The notes beneath the pieces are model-generated. The model was given only the letters and a program-made list of their open reading frames with translations. It ran no database searches and was not told the DNA's origin. Shown here one piece after another: positions 24,055 through 32,590 of a stretch of 59,612 nucleotides of DNA. Both the position numbers and the translations under genes were made by a program. Each line of letters opens with the position of its first letter. Within the stretch, counting starts at the first letter, position 1. Source of the DNA: DATGLE01 sp035294325 (GTDB lineage Bacteria; Chloroflexota; Ktedonobacteria; Ktedonobacterales; Ktedonobacteraceae). The stretch covers positions 1-59,612 of the forward strand of contig DATGLE010000151.1 of the NCBI GenBank assembly GCA_035294325.1, read 5' to 3'.

Positions 24055-25200
24055 GTGAAATTTGATCTCAACGCAGAGCAATCAGATATCCGCGACATGG
24101 TACGTCGCTTCACCGAGCAGGAAATAGTGCCCTACGCCGACGAGTGGGATGAGAACCATCATTTCCCGCGCGAGATCTACTTACGACTGGGGGAACTGGG
24201 GCTGATGGGCATGACCGCGCCGGAAACATATGGTGGCAGCATGCTCAGCCGGCTCTCGGCAGCGCTGGCCTACGAAGAACTGGCGAAGGGTGAGATGGCA
24301 ACCGCCGTCGGCCTCTCGGTTCATAATATGACAACCGGCTCCATCGCGAACTTTGGCGACGAGGAGCAGCGCCGCCGCTGGGTTCCGCGCCTGGCTTCGG
24401 GCGAGTTCCTGGGCGGCTTCTCGCTCAGCGAGGCCGGATCAGGCTCAGACGCCGCCAGCCTGCAATGCCGCGCCGAACGCGACGGCGATATGTATATTTT
24501 GAACGGCTCCAAGATGTGGGCGACCAACGGCGGCGAGGCCGATCTCTACCTGCTCTGGGCACGCACTCAGCCGGGCAGGGGTTCGTCGGGCATTACGTGC
24601 TTCGTTGTGGAAAAGGGGACGCCCGGCTTCTCCTATGGCAAAACCGAGCGTAAGATGGGACTGCGTTCGTCGCCGACACGCGAACTGGTATTTGAAAACT
24701 GCGCCGTGCCTGTTGCTAACCGCATCGGCCAGGAGGGGCAGGGTTTCAAAATCGCCCTTTCGTCGCTGGATAATGGGCGTATCAACATTGGCGCGATAGC
24801 CGTCGGCGTTGCGCAGGCCGCGTTTGACATCGCCAGCAACTATGCTCGCGAACGCCAGCAGTTCGGCAAGCCTATCGGCGCCTTCCAGGGCATTCAATTT
24901 ATGCTGGCCGACATGGCGATGAAGATCGAAGCGGCGCGCCTGCTGGTCTACGAGGCCGCATACAAGTTCGACCAGGGCCAGAACACGAGCATGGCCGCCG
25001 CGATGGCTAAATGCTTCGCTACTGATACGGCGATGGAGGTAACGACCAACGCCATACAGGTGCTCGGAGGCGCCGGCTATGTGCGCGACTACCCGCTGGA
25101 ACGCTATATGCGCGACGTGAAGGCGGCGCAGATCTTCGAAGGCACCAACCAGATCCAGCGCGTTGTGATTGCACGCGCGCTGCTGGGCGACCTGCGGTAA
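24055..25200 (+). CDS. Acyl-CoA dehydrogenase
   Basis: FAD-dependent alpha,beta-dehydrogenation of acyl-CoA in the cytoplasm; 381 residues, normal length. Family signatures are present: GGFSLSEAGSGSDAASLQ for flavin and substrate contact, WATNGGEADLYLLWART, the ARERQQFGKPIGAFQGIQF segment, QVLGGAGYVRDYPLERYMRD, and the catalytic Glu in QIFEGTNQIQR. The ring arrangement is that of short- or branched-chain enzymes, but chain length is not certain. The start is GTG at 24055, ten bases after AGAGGT. It follows the kinase gene and may share its transcript, which would be an unusual pairing. Confidence 0.95.
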   Translation: MKFDLNAEQSDIRDMVRRFTEQEIVPYADEWDENHHFPREIYLRLGELGLMGMTAPETYGGSMLSRLSAALAYEELAKGEMATAVGLSVHNMTTGSIANFGDEEQRRRWVPRLASGEFLGGFSLSEAGSGSDAASLQCRAERDGDMYILNGSKMWATNGGEADLYLLWARTQPGRGSSGITCFVVEKGTPGFSYGKTERKMGLRSSPTRELVFENCAVPVANRIGQEGQGFKIALSSLDNGRINIGAIAVGVAQAAFDIASNYARERQQFGKPIGAFQGIQFMLADMAMKIEAARLLVYEAAYKFDQGQNTSMAAAMAKCFATDTAMEVTTNAIQVLGGAGYVRDYPLERYMRDVKAAQIFEGTNQIQRVVIARALLGDLR

Positions 25201-25204
25201 GAGG

Positions 25205-25318
25205 TTAATCCCACTGCCGGTATCTTCGCCAGCGACGGCGGCGCTGCCTTCTAAAGAAGCGCCGCATCATGCCGAAGGTCAGCATCTCAAAGATTGCGAA
25301 GCACAGTTCTCCTAACAT
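25205..25318 (-). CDS. 37-residue hydrophobic/Arg-rich small protein
   Basis: Small protein of 37 residues in the gap behind the acyl-CoA dehydrogenase gene. The first 18 residues (MLGELCFAIFEMLTFGMM) form a short hydrophobic helix; the rest is dominated by Arg with Trp and Tyr (RRFFRRQRRRRWRRYRQW). AAGGAG stands nine bases before the ATG on the minus strand, an ideal site. The stop overlaps no gene, being five bases from the convergent stop at 25200. Upstream (25350-25365) is a fragment of the repeat shell, GCGCCTGCGGCGCTC. The shape fits a membrane-associated peptide or toxin-like or regulator micropeptide. No family is recognised. Confidence 0.6.
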   Translation of the reverse strand: MLGELCFAIFEMLTFGMMRRFFRRQRRRRWRRYRQWD

Positions 25319-25586
25319 TGTTTGCTACTCCTTAGCGGTGGTATCCCCGGCGCCTGCGGCGCTCTCTTTTAGAGAAGCTCAGCGCCACTTCAAGCACCAA
25401 TGCTTCCGCCAGCGCTTCAACGATTTGCAAGCGGACTTATTATGACACGATGCACTGTCCCTTAAAAACCATGAACGACATCACGATCTATGGTATTATA
25501 TCATCACCTCCTTCCATTTCTTACTACGTGCGTCCGAGGAGTGATAGCGATGCACTTTTAAAAACACGAAGAAAGCGAGGCAGATC

Positions 25587-26111
25587 ATGGAGGAAATACA
25601 CTTCTTCCTTACGCATGAAGATTTCTGGCATTTCAAGCTCTATGCACTATTCCATCAACAGCGTTCCTTACTTATCCTCACCCTTATTGTCATAGCATTA
25701 GGCATCTTTTGTATCTCACTAATCAGATCATTTCCTTTGTCTATCATCGTCTTCCTGCTCCTCCTGGCTCTTTTCATTGCCGTACTTTTCCGCAGATTAC
25801 ACATCAATGCCTCCAAAGCTGCCCAGGGGGCGAAGAAACGTGGGGAGATTAACCTCACTATCAATGCGCAAGGAGTGTGGCAGAGGAGCGAATTAGGCGA
25901 GTCTACGACTTCCTGGCTCGCGATTAAAGCGATCAAACAGGATAAATACAATTTCTACTTTATTCTCGATTCCCCGGGCACACATGTCCTGATGGCGCTT
26001 CTGATTCCGAGACGCGCTTTCACAAGCGCGCAGGAGAGTGAGCGCTTTCTGGAGCAGGCACAGAGCTACTGGCGCGCGCAGACAGAGCAGCAAACCATCG
26101 AAGCACGTTGA
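25587..26111 (+). CDS. YcxB-like membrane protein
   Basis: Membrane protein of 174 residues. Two helices (about 26-46 and 49-68) form an anchor; a charged segment and a strand-rich C-terminal domain follow (about 85-165), with GEINLTINAQGVWQRSELGE, TTSWLAIKAIKQDKYNFYFI and PRRAFTSAQESERFLEQA. This layout matches the YcxB family, bPH-like proteins of unknown role. GAGG six bases before the ATG sets the start. The 275 bases upstream hold no other plus-strand gene. The bPH part in the exporter ATPase at 8287 is of a similar kind. Confidence 0.8.
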   Translation: MEEIHFFLTHEDFWHFKLYALFHQQRSLLILTLIVIALGIFCISLIRSFPLSIIVFLLLLALFIAVLFRRLHINASKAAQGAKKRGEINLTINAQGVWQRSELGESTTSWLAIKAIKQDKYNFYFILDSPGTHVLMALLIPRRAFTSAQESERFLEQAQSYWRAQTEQQTIEAR

Positions 26112-26168
26112 GCGCAGCGGCGCGATTGACGACGCCGCTGCGCTCCAGAGGATTGGCGATGCCTGTGA

Positions 26169-27137
26169 TTATTTCACCGGGGCGGCTGCGAACTCGCGTA
26201 CAAGGTTGTTGAAGTTGCTCGCCTGCTCCTCCTGCACATGGAAGCTGCTCTTATCGAGGATACGGACCTCAAGGCGAGGATTGACGCGCTTGAAGGCCGC
26301 GCTCGCCTCGGACGGTGTGAGCACACCCTCGCGCCCCCAGACGGCGATAACCGGCATCTGCAAGCGTGCCAGCGGCTCGTGCACGTCCAGCGTCAGGCCG
26401 TTGCTCAGGAACGCGGCCATCGGGTAACGCGCGTTGGATTGATGCGCGCTGGTGTAAATATACTCGACCAGTTCGTCGGTAATCAGGCCGGGATTGTGAT
26501 AGCCCTGCTCGTCATAATAATCGCGAATGGCGCGGCGGCTGGTGAGCATATTATAGATAAACTGGCCCACAATCGGCGCGCGCAGCACGAACTTCCAGAT
26601 GGTGTCGAGCGGGCCGGGGTAAGATTCCTGCAAGATGGTCGGCGGCGGCGCGACCAGGATCAGGCGCTCGAACAACTGCGGATAGCGGTAGGCGTTGGCG
26701 ATGACATAAGCGCAGGTCATACCATGTGCAACCACAACGGCGGGTTTGCCAATCACTTCCTTGATGAAATCGTGCAGCAGATCGGTGAAGGTTTCGGGGG
26801 TATAATCGATGGCCGGGCGATCAGAGAGTCCGAAGCCCAGTAGATCAAGGCTGTACACGCGGAACTGCTCGCTAAGCGCGTCGATGTTCTTACGCCACTC
26901 ATATGATGACGCGCCGGGGCCAAAGCTATGAATGAGCAAGAGCGGCTTCGCCTCGCGGGCACCCTTCACCTCATAGAACATATCGCCATATTTCCAGGGA
27001 TAGCGGCGCTCCTCGCCCGTGAGCACGGTATCGAGTTCGCCCGCCATCGACTCGGTAACGCGGTTAAAAATAGCCAGTGCGCCCAGCGCGCCGCCCGCGA
27101 TCGCGCCGGCGGTCAGCAATTTTTTTGTCAATGCCAT
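26169..27137 (-). CDS. Alpha/beta-hydrolase-fold protein lacking nucleophile and acid (pseudo-hydrolase)
   Basis: Membrane-anchored protein of 322 residues with the fold of alpha/beta hydrolases but probably not their activity. A hydrophobic N-terminus (about 7-24) precedes LLLIHSFGPGASSYEWRKNI (oxyanion region) and DLLGFGLSDRPA. The nucleophile elbow reads VVAHGMTCA, so Gly139 stands where Ser is expected and Thr141 where Gly is. The acid site reads WGREGVLTP, with Gly271 for Asp. His300 may be the conserved His. Length and all other blocks are normal. The ATG at 27137 has AGGAGA upstream. Convergent with the YcxB-like gene. A binding or scaffolding role is inferred; sequence error is unlikely because two sites changed without frameshift. 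Confidence 0.85.
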   Translation of the reverse strand: MALTKKLLTAGAIAGGALGALAIFNRVTESMAGELDTVLTGEERRYPWKYGDMFYEVKGAREAKPLLLIHSFGPGASSYEWRKNIDALSEQFRVYSLDLLGFGLSDRPAIDYTPETFTDLLHDFIKEVIGKPAVVVAHGMTCAYVIANAYRYPQLFERLILVAPPPTILQESYPGPLDTIWKFVLRAPIVGQFIYNMLTSRRAIRDYYDEQGYHNPGLITDELVEYIYTSAHQSNARYPMAAFLSNGLTLDVHEPLARLQMPVIAVWGREGVLTPSEASAAFKRVNPRLEVRILDKSSFHVQEEQASNFNNLVREFAAAPVK

Positions 27138-27234
27138 ATATTTCTCTCCTGACAATTCTTCAAAAGCGTTCTTAATCTCTCCATCAAGGAGGACCCCTTA
27201 GAAGGTACCCGATTCCCAAACATCCTGGTCCTCG

Positions 27235-27360
27235 CTCGCCAGGTGGTTGCGCTGCTGCGCCCCGCCTGAAAGGTAGTGTATGTTGTGAAAAATGCGCGAG
27301 GCGCATTTTTCACAACATACACTACCCCCGGCAAGCACCGCAGGGGCGAGCAAGCAAGAT
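27235..27360. repeat. Shell-and-palindrome repeat, copy 4
   Basis: The centre (27272-27326) has perfect 26-bp arms with loop GAG; the inner arm is GTTGTGAAAAATGCGC. Shell pieces are more divergent (CTCGCTCGCCAGG on the left, AGCACCGCAGGGGCGAGC on the right). It lies between the divergent pseudo-hydrolase and psuG genes. The rest of the gap up to 27589 shows no gene. Confidence 0.9.
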
Positions 27361-27589
27361 ATCGGAAAGCGAATGCTCTCTATAGTCCGGGATAGTCAGA
27401 TCCTACTACAACTATACGCGTTGAGAGCAAAGCGGGATGCAGACCTGGTTCTATGGTCACAACGACTATACGCTCCTTGCTCACCGCGTTTTATTGCGTC
27501 TCGCACGAGTCCATGTGGTAATATAACATCTGCCAGCGGCACGATGCAAACTGCATAGCCGCATCTACATCCGCTAGAGAAGGCTTGCC

Positions 27590-28510
27590 ATGCAACAACT
27601 ATCATCTTACATCCGACTCTCAGAAGAAGTTCAGGCCGCGCTACAGGAGCAGCGAGCAGTGGTGGCGCTCGAATCGACGGTTATCGCGCATGGTCTGCCC
27701 TATCCCGCCAACATTGAGGCAGCCGGCGCGATGGAGGCCGCGATACGCGCCGAGGGCGCCGTTCCCGCTACGATCGGTATTCAGGATGGGCGTATCGTGA
27801 TCGGCCTTACCGCTGATGAGATCACGCGCTTGGGAACGGTGCCGGGCGTACAGAAGGTAAGCCGGCGCGATCTGGCGATCACGCTGGCGATGCGGCGCAT
27901 GGGCGCTACAACAGTCGCGGGGACGATGCTGTGCGCGAGCATGGCCGGCATCCATTTCTTCGCCACAGGCGGCATTGGAGGCGTCCATCGCGGAGCCGAA
28001 ACGAGCATGGATATCTCCGCTGACCTGATCGAGTTGAGCCGCACGCCCGTCCTCGTCGTCTGCGCCGGAGCCAAATCCATCCTCGATCTCGACCTGACGC
28101 TGGAATACCTGGAGACGCAGGGCGTGCCTGTAATTGGCTGGCAGACCGACGAGCTGCCCGCCTTCTACATGCGTTCAAGCGGGCGGCGCCTGGCGCATCG
28201 CGCCGATGATATCGCCGCCATTGCCGCCATCGCTCGTACTCAATGGGAATGCGGCCTCAAAGGAATCATCGTGGGCTGCCCTATCCCGCAGCAATATGCA
28301 ATGGATGCCGCATCCCTGGAAGCGGCCACGCAGGAGGCACTGCGCCTGGCCCGCGAGCGGGGCATTCGCGGCGCGGCCATGACGCCGTTTGTGCTCAGCC
28401 AGGTCGCGGAGATGACCGGTGGCGAGAGCGTCGAGGCCAACAAAGCGCTGCTCATCAATAACGCCACCTGGGCGGCGCGTTTTGCCCACGCGTATTATCA
28501 CCCGATCTAA
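27590..28510 (+). CDS. psuG: Pseudouridine-5'-phosphate glycosidase
   Basis: Splits pseudouridine 5'-phosphate into uracil and ribose 5-phosphate, using a metal ion and a Schiff-base Lys. The 306 residues contain the family blocks ALESTVIAHGLPYP, ATIGIQDGRIVIGLTADEI, KVSRRDLAITLA, HFFATGGIGGVHRGA and DISADLIELSRTPVLVVCAG. AGAAGG precedes the ATG. No psuK pseudouridine kinase is visible beside it, so substrate must come from elsewhere. The upstream gap is occupied by a repeat element. Confidence 0.95.
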   Translation: MQQLSSYIRLSEEVQAALQEQRAVVALESTVIAHGLPYPANIEAAGAMEAAIRAEGAVPATIGIQDGRIVIGLTADEITRLGTVPGVQKVSRRDLAITLAMRRMGATTVAGTMLCASMAGIHFFATGGIGGVHRGAETSMDISADLIELSRTPVLVVCAGAKSILDLDLTLEYLETQGVPVIGWQTDELPAFYMRSSGRRLAHRADDIAAIAAIARTQWECGLKGIIVGCPIPQQYAMDAASLEAATQEALRLARERGIRGAAMTPFVLSQVAEMTGGESVEANKALLINNATWAARFAHAYYHPI

Positions 28511-28620
28511 GTGTTGATTTCTTGCGCAGCAAGGACTACAATACCAGATGGTACGAGGAAAATTATGCGCGACAGATTCCTCAGCATCAGCATATCCTCC
28601 TCGAAAGGAGTTTTGGGTTT

Positions 28621-29019
28621 GTGAACAATAATGGCATAGATCTACGCAAGGTCATCGGCGGCGTCATCCTCGGCATCCTATGGATCTGCTGCTTTATATT
28701 TATCCCATCGACGCTCGTAATCGATTGGGTCGGCGATGGCAGCGTTACTACAAATTTTAAGATGGTGGTTGTGGGCATCGGCCTGCTGGTGATCTTTTTC
28801 TATCACCTGCTCTACCATTCGAGCGCGGAGACAACGAAGCTGAGCTGGACCTCGATCTTCACCATCGCCTGGCTCGCCGTGATCATGTTTTACCCATTCA
28901 AAGATCCGAGCAATGCCGCCGCCGGAGCCGTAGGCTTCTTCACACTGATTAGCGGCCTCGGCATATGCGTGCTCTGGGTGCGTTTCTTCTCAGACGAGAT
29001 CATTCCCGCACGCGAATAA
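28621..29019 (+). CDS. Four-helix membrane protein of unknown function
   Basis: Hydrophobic protein of 132 residues with four predicted membrane segments (about 8-30, 42-60, 70-88 and 98-118). It has no motif that I recognise. The GTG at 28621 was chosen because AAAGGAG lies ten bases upstream; an in-frame TTG 99 bases earlier lacks a site. It begins 110 bases behind psuG on the same strand and may be co-transcribed. A long inverted repeat shared with convergent purH ends it. Function unknown. Confidence 0.65.
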   Translation: MNNNGIDLRKVIGGVILGILWICCFIFIPSTLVIDWVGDGSVTTNFKMVVVGIGLLVIFFYHLLYHSSAETTKLSWTSIFTIAWLAVIMFYPFKDPSNAAAGAVGFFTLISGLGICVLWVRFFSDEIIPARE

Positions 29020-29020
29020 A

Positions 29021-29086
29021 GATTCCATCGACATAAGCAGAGAGGGCGCCAGTGCTGGCGCCCTCTCTGCCTATGTCGATGGAATC
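29021..29086. terminator. Bidirectional terminator-like inverted repeat before purH stop
   Basis: Arms of 32 bases (29021-29052 and 29055-29086) pair with one mismatch around a two-base loop. It begins just after the stop of the membrane protein gene and reaches into the purH stop codon. The core is AGAGAGGGCGCCAG and complement. Position between convergent genes fits two-way termination, but no U-run is present. Confidence 0.75.
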
Positions 29087-30653
29087 AGTGTCTGAAATGG
29101 CGTCTTCCCGTAAAGATCATGGCAATGGCGTAGTGGTTCGCCATACGGATCGACTCCTCGTCGCGGATGGAGCCGCCGGGCTGGATAATCGCTGTCACGC
29201 CAGCCTTAGCCGCCGCCTCAACGCCATCGGCAAAGGGGAAGTAGGCATCCGAGGCCAGCACAGCACCTTTCGCCCGCGTGCCCGCTTTCTCCACAGCAAG
29301 CTGCACACTGGTCACGCGGTTCATCTGTCCCGCCCCGACGCCAACCAGCATCAGCTTGTGCGCGAGCGCAATCGCGTTCGACTTCACATGCAGCACGGCT
29401 TTCCAGGCAAACATCAGATCCGTCACCTCCTCCAGCGTCGGCTCGCGCTCGGTGACGACGCGATACTCCATGTCGTGCTCCCCGATCACATCGGCGGTTT
29501 GCAAAAGCATGCCTCCGCTCACTGTACGCACCTGGGGATGCATACTCAGCAGCAGCGGCGCGGTAGCGGCCTTCGGCTCAACCGGGCAGTGCGTCGCCAG
29601 CAAACGGAGATTCTTTTTGCGGCGCAGGATGGCAAGCGCCTCCGGGCTGAACTCCGGGGCGATGACAGCCTCGTAGAATAAATGTGAGATCTCCTCGGCG
29701 GTCGCTTCATCAACGATCTGATTGCAGCCGATGATACCGCCATAGGCGGAGATCGGATCGCCGGCATGTGCCTTCTTGTATGCTTCTACCAGCACATCGT
29801 CGCAGGCCAGCCCGCAGGGGTTGGTATGTTTGATGATAGCGACGGTGGGCGCGGTGAAGCTCTGCACTACCGCCAGCGCGGAATCCAGGTCGAGCAGGTT
29901 ATTATACGATAGCTCCTTGCCATGCAGCACCTCGGCGGTCGCCAGCGAGGGCCGCCTGGGAGAAGCGGGCGGGCCACCCCAGCGATAGAAGGCCGCCTGC
30001 TGGTGCGGGTTCTCGCCGTAGCGCAAGGTCTGGATACGCTCCAGGGGCAGTGTCAGGCTCTCGGGAAAATACTCGCCCGTTGAGCCGCGCAGGTACTCGG
30101 CGATAACCGTGTCGTAGCTGGCGGTATGCTGAAAAGCGATGGCCGCGAGCCGGCGCCGCGTCTCCAGGCTCACCTCACCCTGCTCGCGCCACTCCTGCAT
30201 CACGGAGGCATAATCCTGCGGACGCACCAGCACAAGCACATCTTGAAAGTTCTTGGCAGCTGCGCGCACCAGAGTGACGCCGCCGATATCGATCTGCTCC
30301 TGAGCCTCGGCCAGTGTCGCATTCTGGCGTGCAATCGTTTCGGTGAAGGGATACAGATTCACGACGACGATATCGATAGGCGCGATGCCGTGTACTTTCA
30401 ATTCGTCTTCGTGCCTGGGCAGATCGCGGCGCGCCAGAATACCCCCCAGAATAGCGGGATGCAGGGTTTTAACGCGGCCATCGAGGATCTCGGGGAAATT
30501 TGTCAGTTCACTCACCGACTCCGCTTGAATGCCCTCTTTTTGCAGGGCCTTGCGGGTGCCACCGGTTGAGAAAATAGCTACATTGTGGGTTCGCAGTTCA
30601 CGCGCCAGGTCCGCGAGACCCTCGCGGTCAGCGACGCTTATTATCGCTCGCAT
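29085..30653 (-). CDS. purH: Bifunctional AICAR formyltransferase / IMP cyclohydrolase
   Basis: Last two steps of IMP synthesis. The 522 residues show the N-terminal cyclohydrolase domain (IFSTGGTRKALQKEGI, EILDGRVKTLHPAILGGILA, DIVVVNLYPF, IDIGGVTLVRAAAKN) and the C-terminal formyltransferase domain (LRYGENPHQQAAFYR, KHTNPCGLA, GDPISAYGGIIGCN, and SDAYFPFADGVEAAAKAGV with a Gln-Pro-Gly end). AGGA precedes the ATG by six bases. The gene stands alone with its own upstream region, not in a pur operon. The stop lies inside the inverted repeat that separates it from the convergent neighbour. Confidence 0.97.
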   Translation of the reverse strand: MRAIISVADREGLADLARELRTHNVAIFSTGGTRKALQKEGIQAESVSELTNFPEILDGRVKTLHPAILGGILARRDLPRHEDELKVHGIAPIDIVVVNLYPFTETIARQNATLAEAQEQIDIGGVTLVRAAAKNFQDVLVLVRPQDYASVMQEWREQGEVSLETRRRLAAIAFQHTASYDTVIAEYLRGSTGEYFPESLTLPLERIQTLRYGENPHQQAAFYRWGGPPASPRRPSLATAEVLHGKELSYNNLLDLDSALAVVQSFTAPTVAIIKHTNPCGLACDDVLVEAYKKAHAGDPISAYGGIIGCNQIVDEATAEEISHLFYEAVIAPEFSPEALAILRRKKNLRLLATHCPVEPKAATAPLLLSMHPQVRTVSGGMLLQTADVIGEHDMEYRVVTEREPTLEEVTDLMFAWKAVLHVKSNAIALAHKLMLVGVGAGQMNRVTSVQLAVEKAGTRAKGAVLASDAYFPFADGVEAAAKAGVTAIIQPGGSIRDEESIRMANHYAIAMIFTGRRHFRH

Positions 30654-31005
30654 GAGTTATCCTTTCGGGATGTGATGCTGTAATTCGCCAGGGGAATTTC
30701 TCCTCTTCAGTATATCGCAAAAGGGACAGTTTCGGGGAAGGTTAAGATGTCCTGAACGAACCTGGTACTTTCCTACCAGATCAGGCCATATATGTAAATG
30801 CATGCCATTAGCTGTGGTAATATCGCTATCGGTACAAGCGTATCGTCTATCTAAATTTGTGTCAAAGAATACCAGTGCGATCTCGACCTGCCAGCACCAG
30901 CAGTCGTGACTACCCCACGATACGCCGATTACGCTGAACCCATTGTACCAGAATACGCAGCAGGCTCCAACTCTAAGGCAGAGCACGGGAAGGAAGAGGA
31001 TACCA
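30654..31005. other. Divergent intergenic region upstream of purH
   Basis: These 352 bases between divergent genes hold no supported gene. On the minus strand a -10-like TATACT (30714-30709) lies about 56 bases before purH with a poor -35. I searched for a purine riboswitch core and did not see one. Nothing else stands out. Confidence 0.4.
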
Positions 31006-32526
31006 ATGCAAACACTGACCCGACCAGAACCGTCCGAAGCGCTCCATGCGACCTTTGAACCTCCACGATTACCGCGAAGGCGCAGACGCATTTCACCTTT
31101 GATGTTCGTTGGCATGATCGTGACGGCTATCATCGTCCTGGGAGCTGGCGCGTTTCTCATCACACGGCCACAGACGGGATCGCACGCCGCGCAGGACGCG
31201 GCCAATCCCAATTGCACCCTGATCGTCCCCCCTGATCCCCTGTCGGCGCAGGGACTGGCTACCCCCTACAGGCTGGTCGCTACCAATCCCGAAGATGGCC
31301 CCTGCCACGAAGCGAATGTGGCGCAGTCGGCTTTCGTGCAGGCGGCAGTGATCGATCCGGCCACCGGCAAGATCTCGGTCTACAGCCCGCTGGTCGTCGA
31401 TAAGGGCAGGCAGCCGGCACAGCCGCCGGTGGTGCCGCAACTCCCCCAGGGCGGCATCGTGGGTATCTGGTTCGGCTACAATGGTGACAACCTCACGCTG
31501 CGGGGCACCGGCAATAGCTTGCAGGCCGGCAACTGCGTCAATGGGATACGCGGCTCGATCTTCGGCCAGGTCTCCTATTGCAACGCCATAGCTTTCTTCC
31601 AGGCCGCCAACCAGGCGATCCAGTCCGGCAAGCTCACCGTTCCACAACTGGGCACGGCCAGAGACGGTAAGCCCTGCCCCACGGTGCGCGACTTCTCGGT
31701 GGTCGACCAGGACCAGAGCGATAACGTCACCACGGCCTACCTGGTCGATAGGCAGGGACGCACCGCACAGCTTACGGCGGCGAACGCCAATGCGATGCCG
31801 CAGGCGCAAATTCTTACCAACGGCAGCGATAACGGCCTGATCGATAACTTCATCGATCCCGCGCTCGGCTGCCAGCCGTGGATGGCGCCAGATCTCGCCG
31901 ATCCCGGCCAGATGGCCTCGGCGCAGGCACTCGATGAGTTACAGGCATCCATGTTCCAGCCCGATCCAGTTGCACTCGTCCCGGCGGGCGATCCGATGGT
32001 GCTGGTCAATAATCACCTCAGCCTGGCGAAGACCAACGCCTACCGCGCGGGCGTCGATCAGCCGGCGGCGCCAGACCTGGCGGCAGCAAGCACCGCGCAG
32101 TACTGCGCGAATATGAGAGATATAGGGGCGGCACGTATTCTGATGGACGCGCCTTTTACGCGCAATGCTCCCACCCCCGACGCCGCAGCCGCGACGAACC
32201 TCTTTAACTTCCTGGCGCAGCGTTTCCAGGCATCGTGGATGGAACTCAATTGCCAGAAGCTGCTCGGCCAGCGCAGCCCGGTCAGGGCCATAACCAACGG
32301 CGATGGAGTGGCCGTTGGCGCGGTCATCAACGGCGTCAGGATCGCCGATAACATGCCCACCGATCAGAACGGCAATGGCAACGGCAACAAGCATGATAAC
32401 GGCAACGGGAATCAGCACGACAATGGCAACGGCAACAAGCATGGCAGTAGCAACGGCAACGCCGATAAGCATGGCAGCGGCAACAAGCACGGCAATAGCA
32501 ACGGCAATGGCAATGGCGATAAGTAA
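31006..32526 (+). CDS. Membrane-anchored secreted protein with Asn/Gly/His-rich tail
   Basis: Protein of 506 residues without a recognised family. An Arg-rich cytoplasmic start (RLPRRRRRISP) leads into one membrane helix (about 31-52); the rest should lie outside. A central region (about 60-450) has four spaced Cys pairs (such as PNCTL/GPCHE and GNCVNG/SYCNA) and no known motif. The last 50 residues are repeats of NGNGNKHD and NGNQHDNG type, hydrophilic and rich in His, a possible metal-binding or wall-associated tail. The ATG at 31006 has AGGAAGAGGA upstream. It is convergent with the NUDIX gene, and both stop codons fall inside one 70-bp palindrome. Confidence 0.7.
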   Translation: MQTLTRPEPSEALHATFEPPRLPRRRRRISPLMFVGMIVTAIIVLGAGAFLITRPQTGSHAAQDAANPNCTLIVPPDPLSAQGLATPYRLVATNPEDGPCHEANVAQSAFVQAAVIDPATGKISVYSPLVVDKGRQPAQPPVVPQLPQGGIVGIWFGYNGDNLTLRGTGNSLQAGNCVNGIRGSIFGQVSYCNAIAFFQAANQAIQSGKLTVPQLGTARDGKPCPTVRDFSVVDQDQSDNVTTAYLVDRQGRTAQLTAANANAMPQAQILTNGSDNGLIDNFIDPALGCQPWMAPDLADPGQMASAQALDELQASMFQPDPVALVPAGDPMVLVNNHLSLAKTNAYRAGVDQPAAPDLAAASTAQYCANMRDIGAARILMDAPFTRNAPTPDAAAATNLFNFLAQRFQASWMELNCQKLLGQRSPVRAITNGDGVAVGAVINGVRIADNMPTDQNGNGNGNKHDNGNGNQHDNGNGNKHGSSNGNADKHGSGNKHGNSNGNGNGDK

Positions 32527-32590
32527 CATTGGTGTACGTCAACTCACCCATGTCATGACATGGGTGAGTTGACGTACACCAATGTTACTT
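32521..32590. terminator. Perfect 70-bp palindrome across two convergent stop codons
   Basis: Bases 32521-32555 and 32556-32590 are exact reverse complements with no spacer; the centre is CATGTCATGACATG. It contains the stop TAA of the plus-strand gene and touches the stop of the minus-strand NUDIX gene. It has no shell and is unrelated in sequence to the shell-and-palindrome family. Two-way termination is the simplest role. Confidence 0.8.

Noticed and set aside
30654..31005. Purine riboswitch in front of purH
   Set aside because: No conserved three-way junction or loop-loop sequences are seen.
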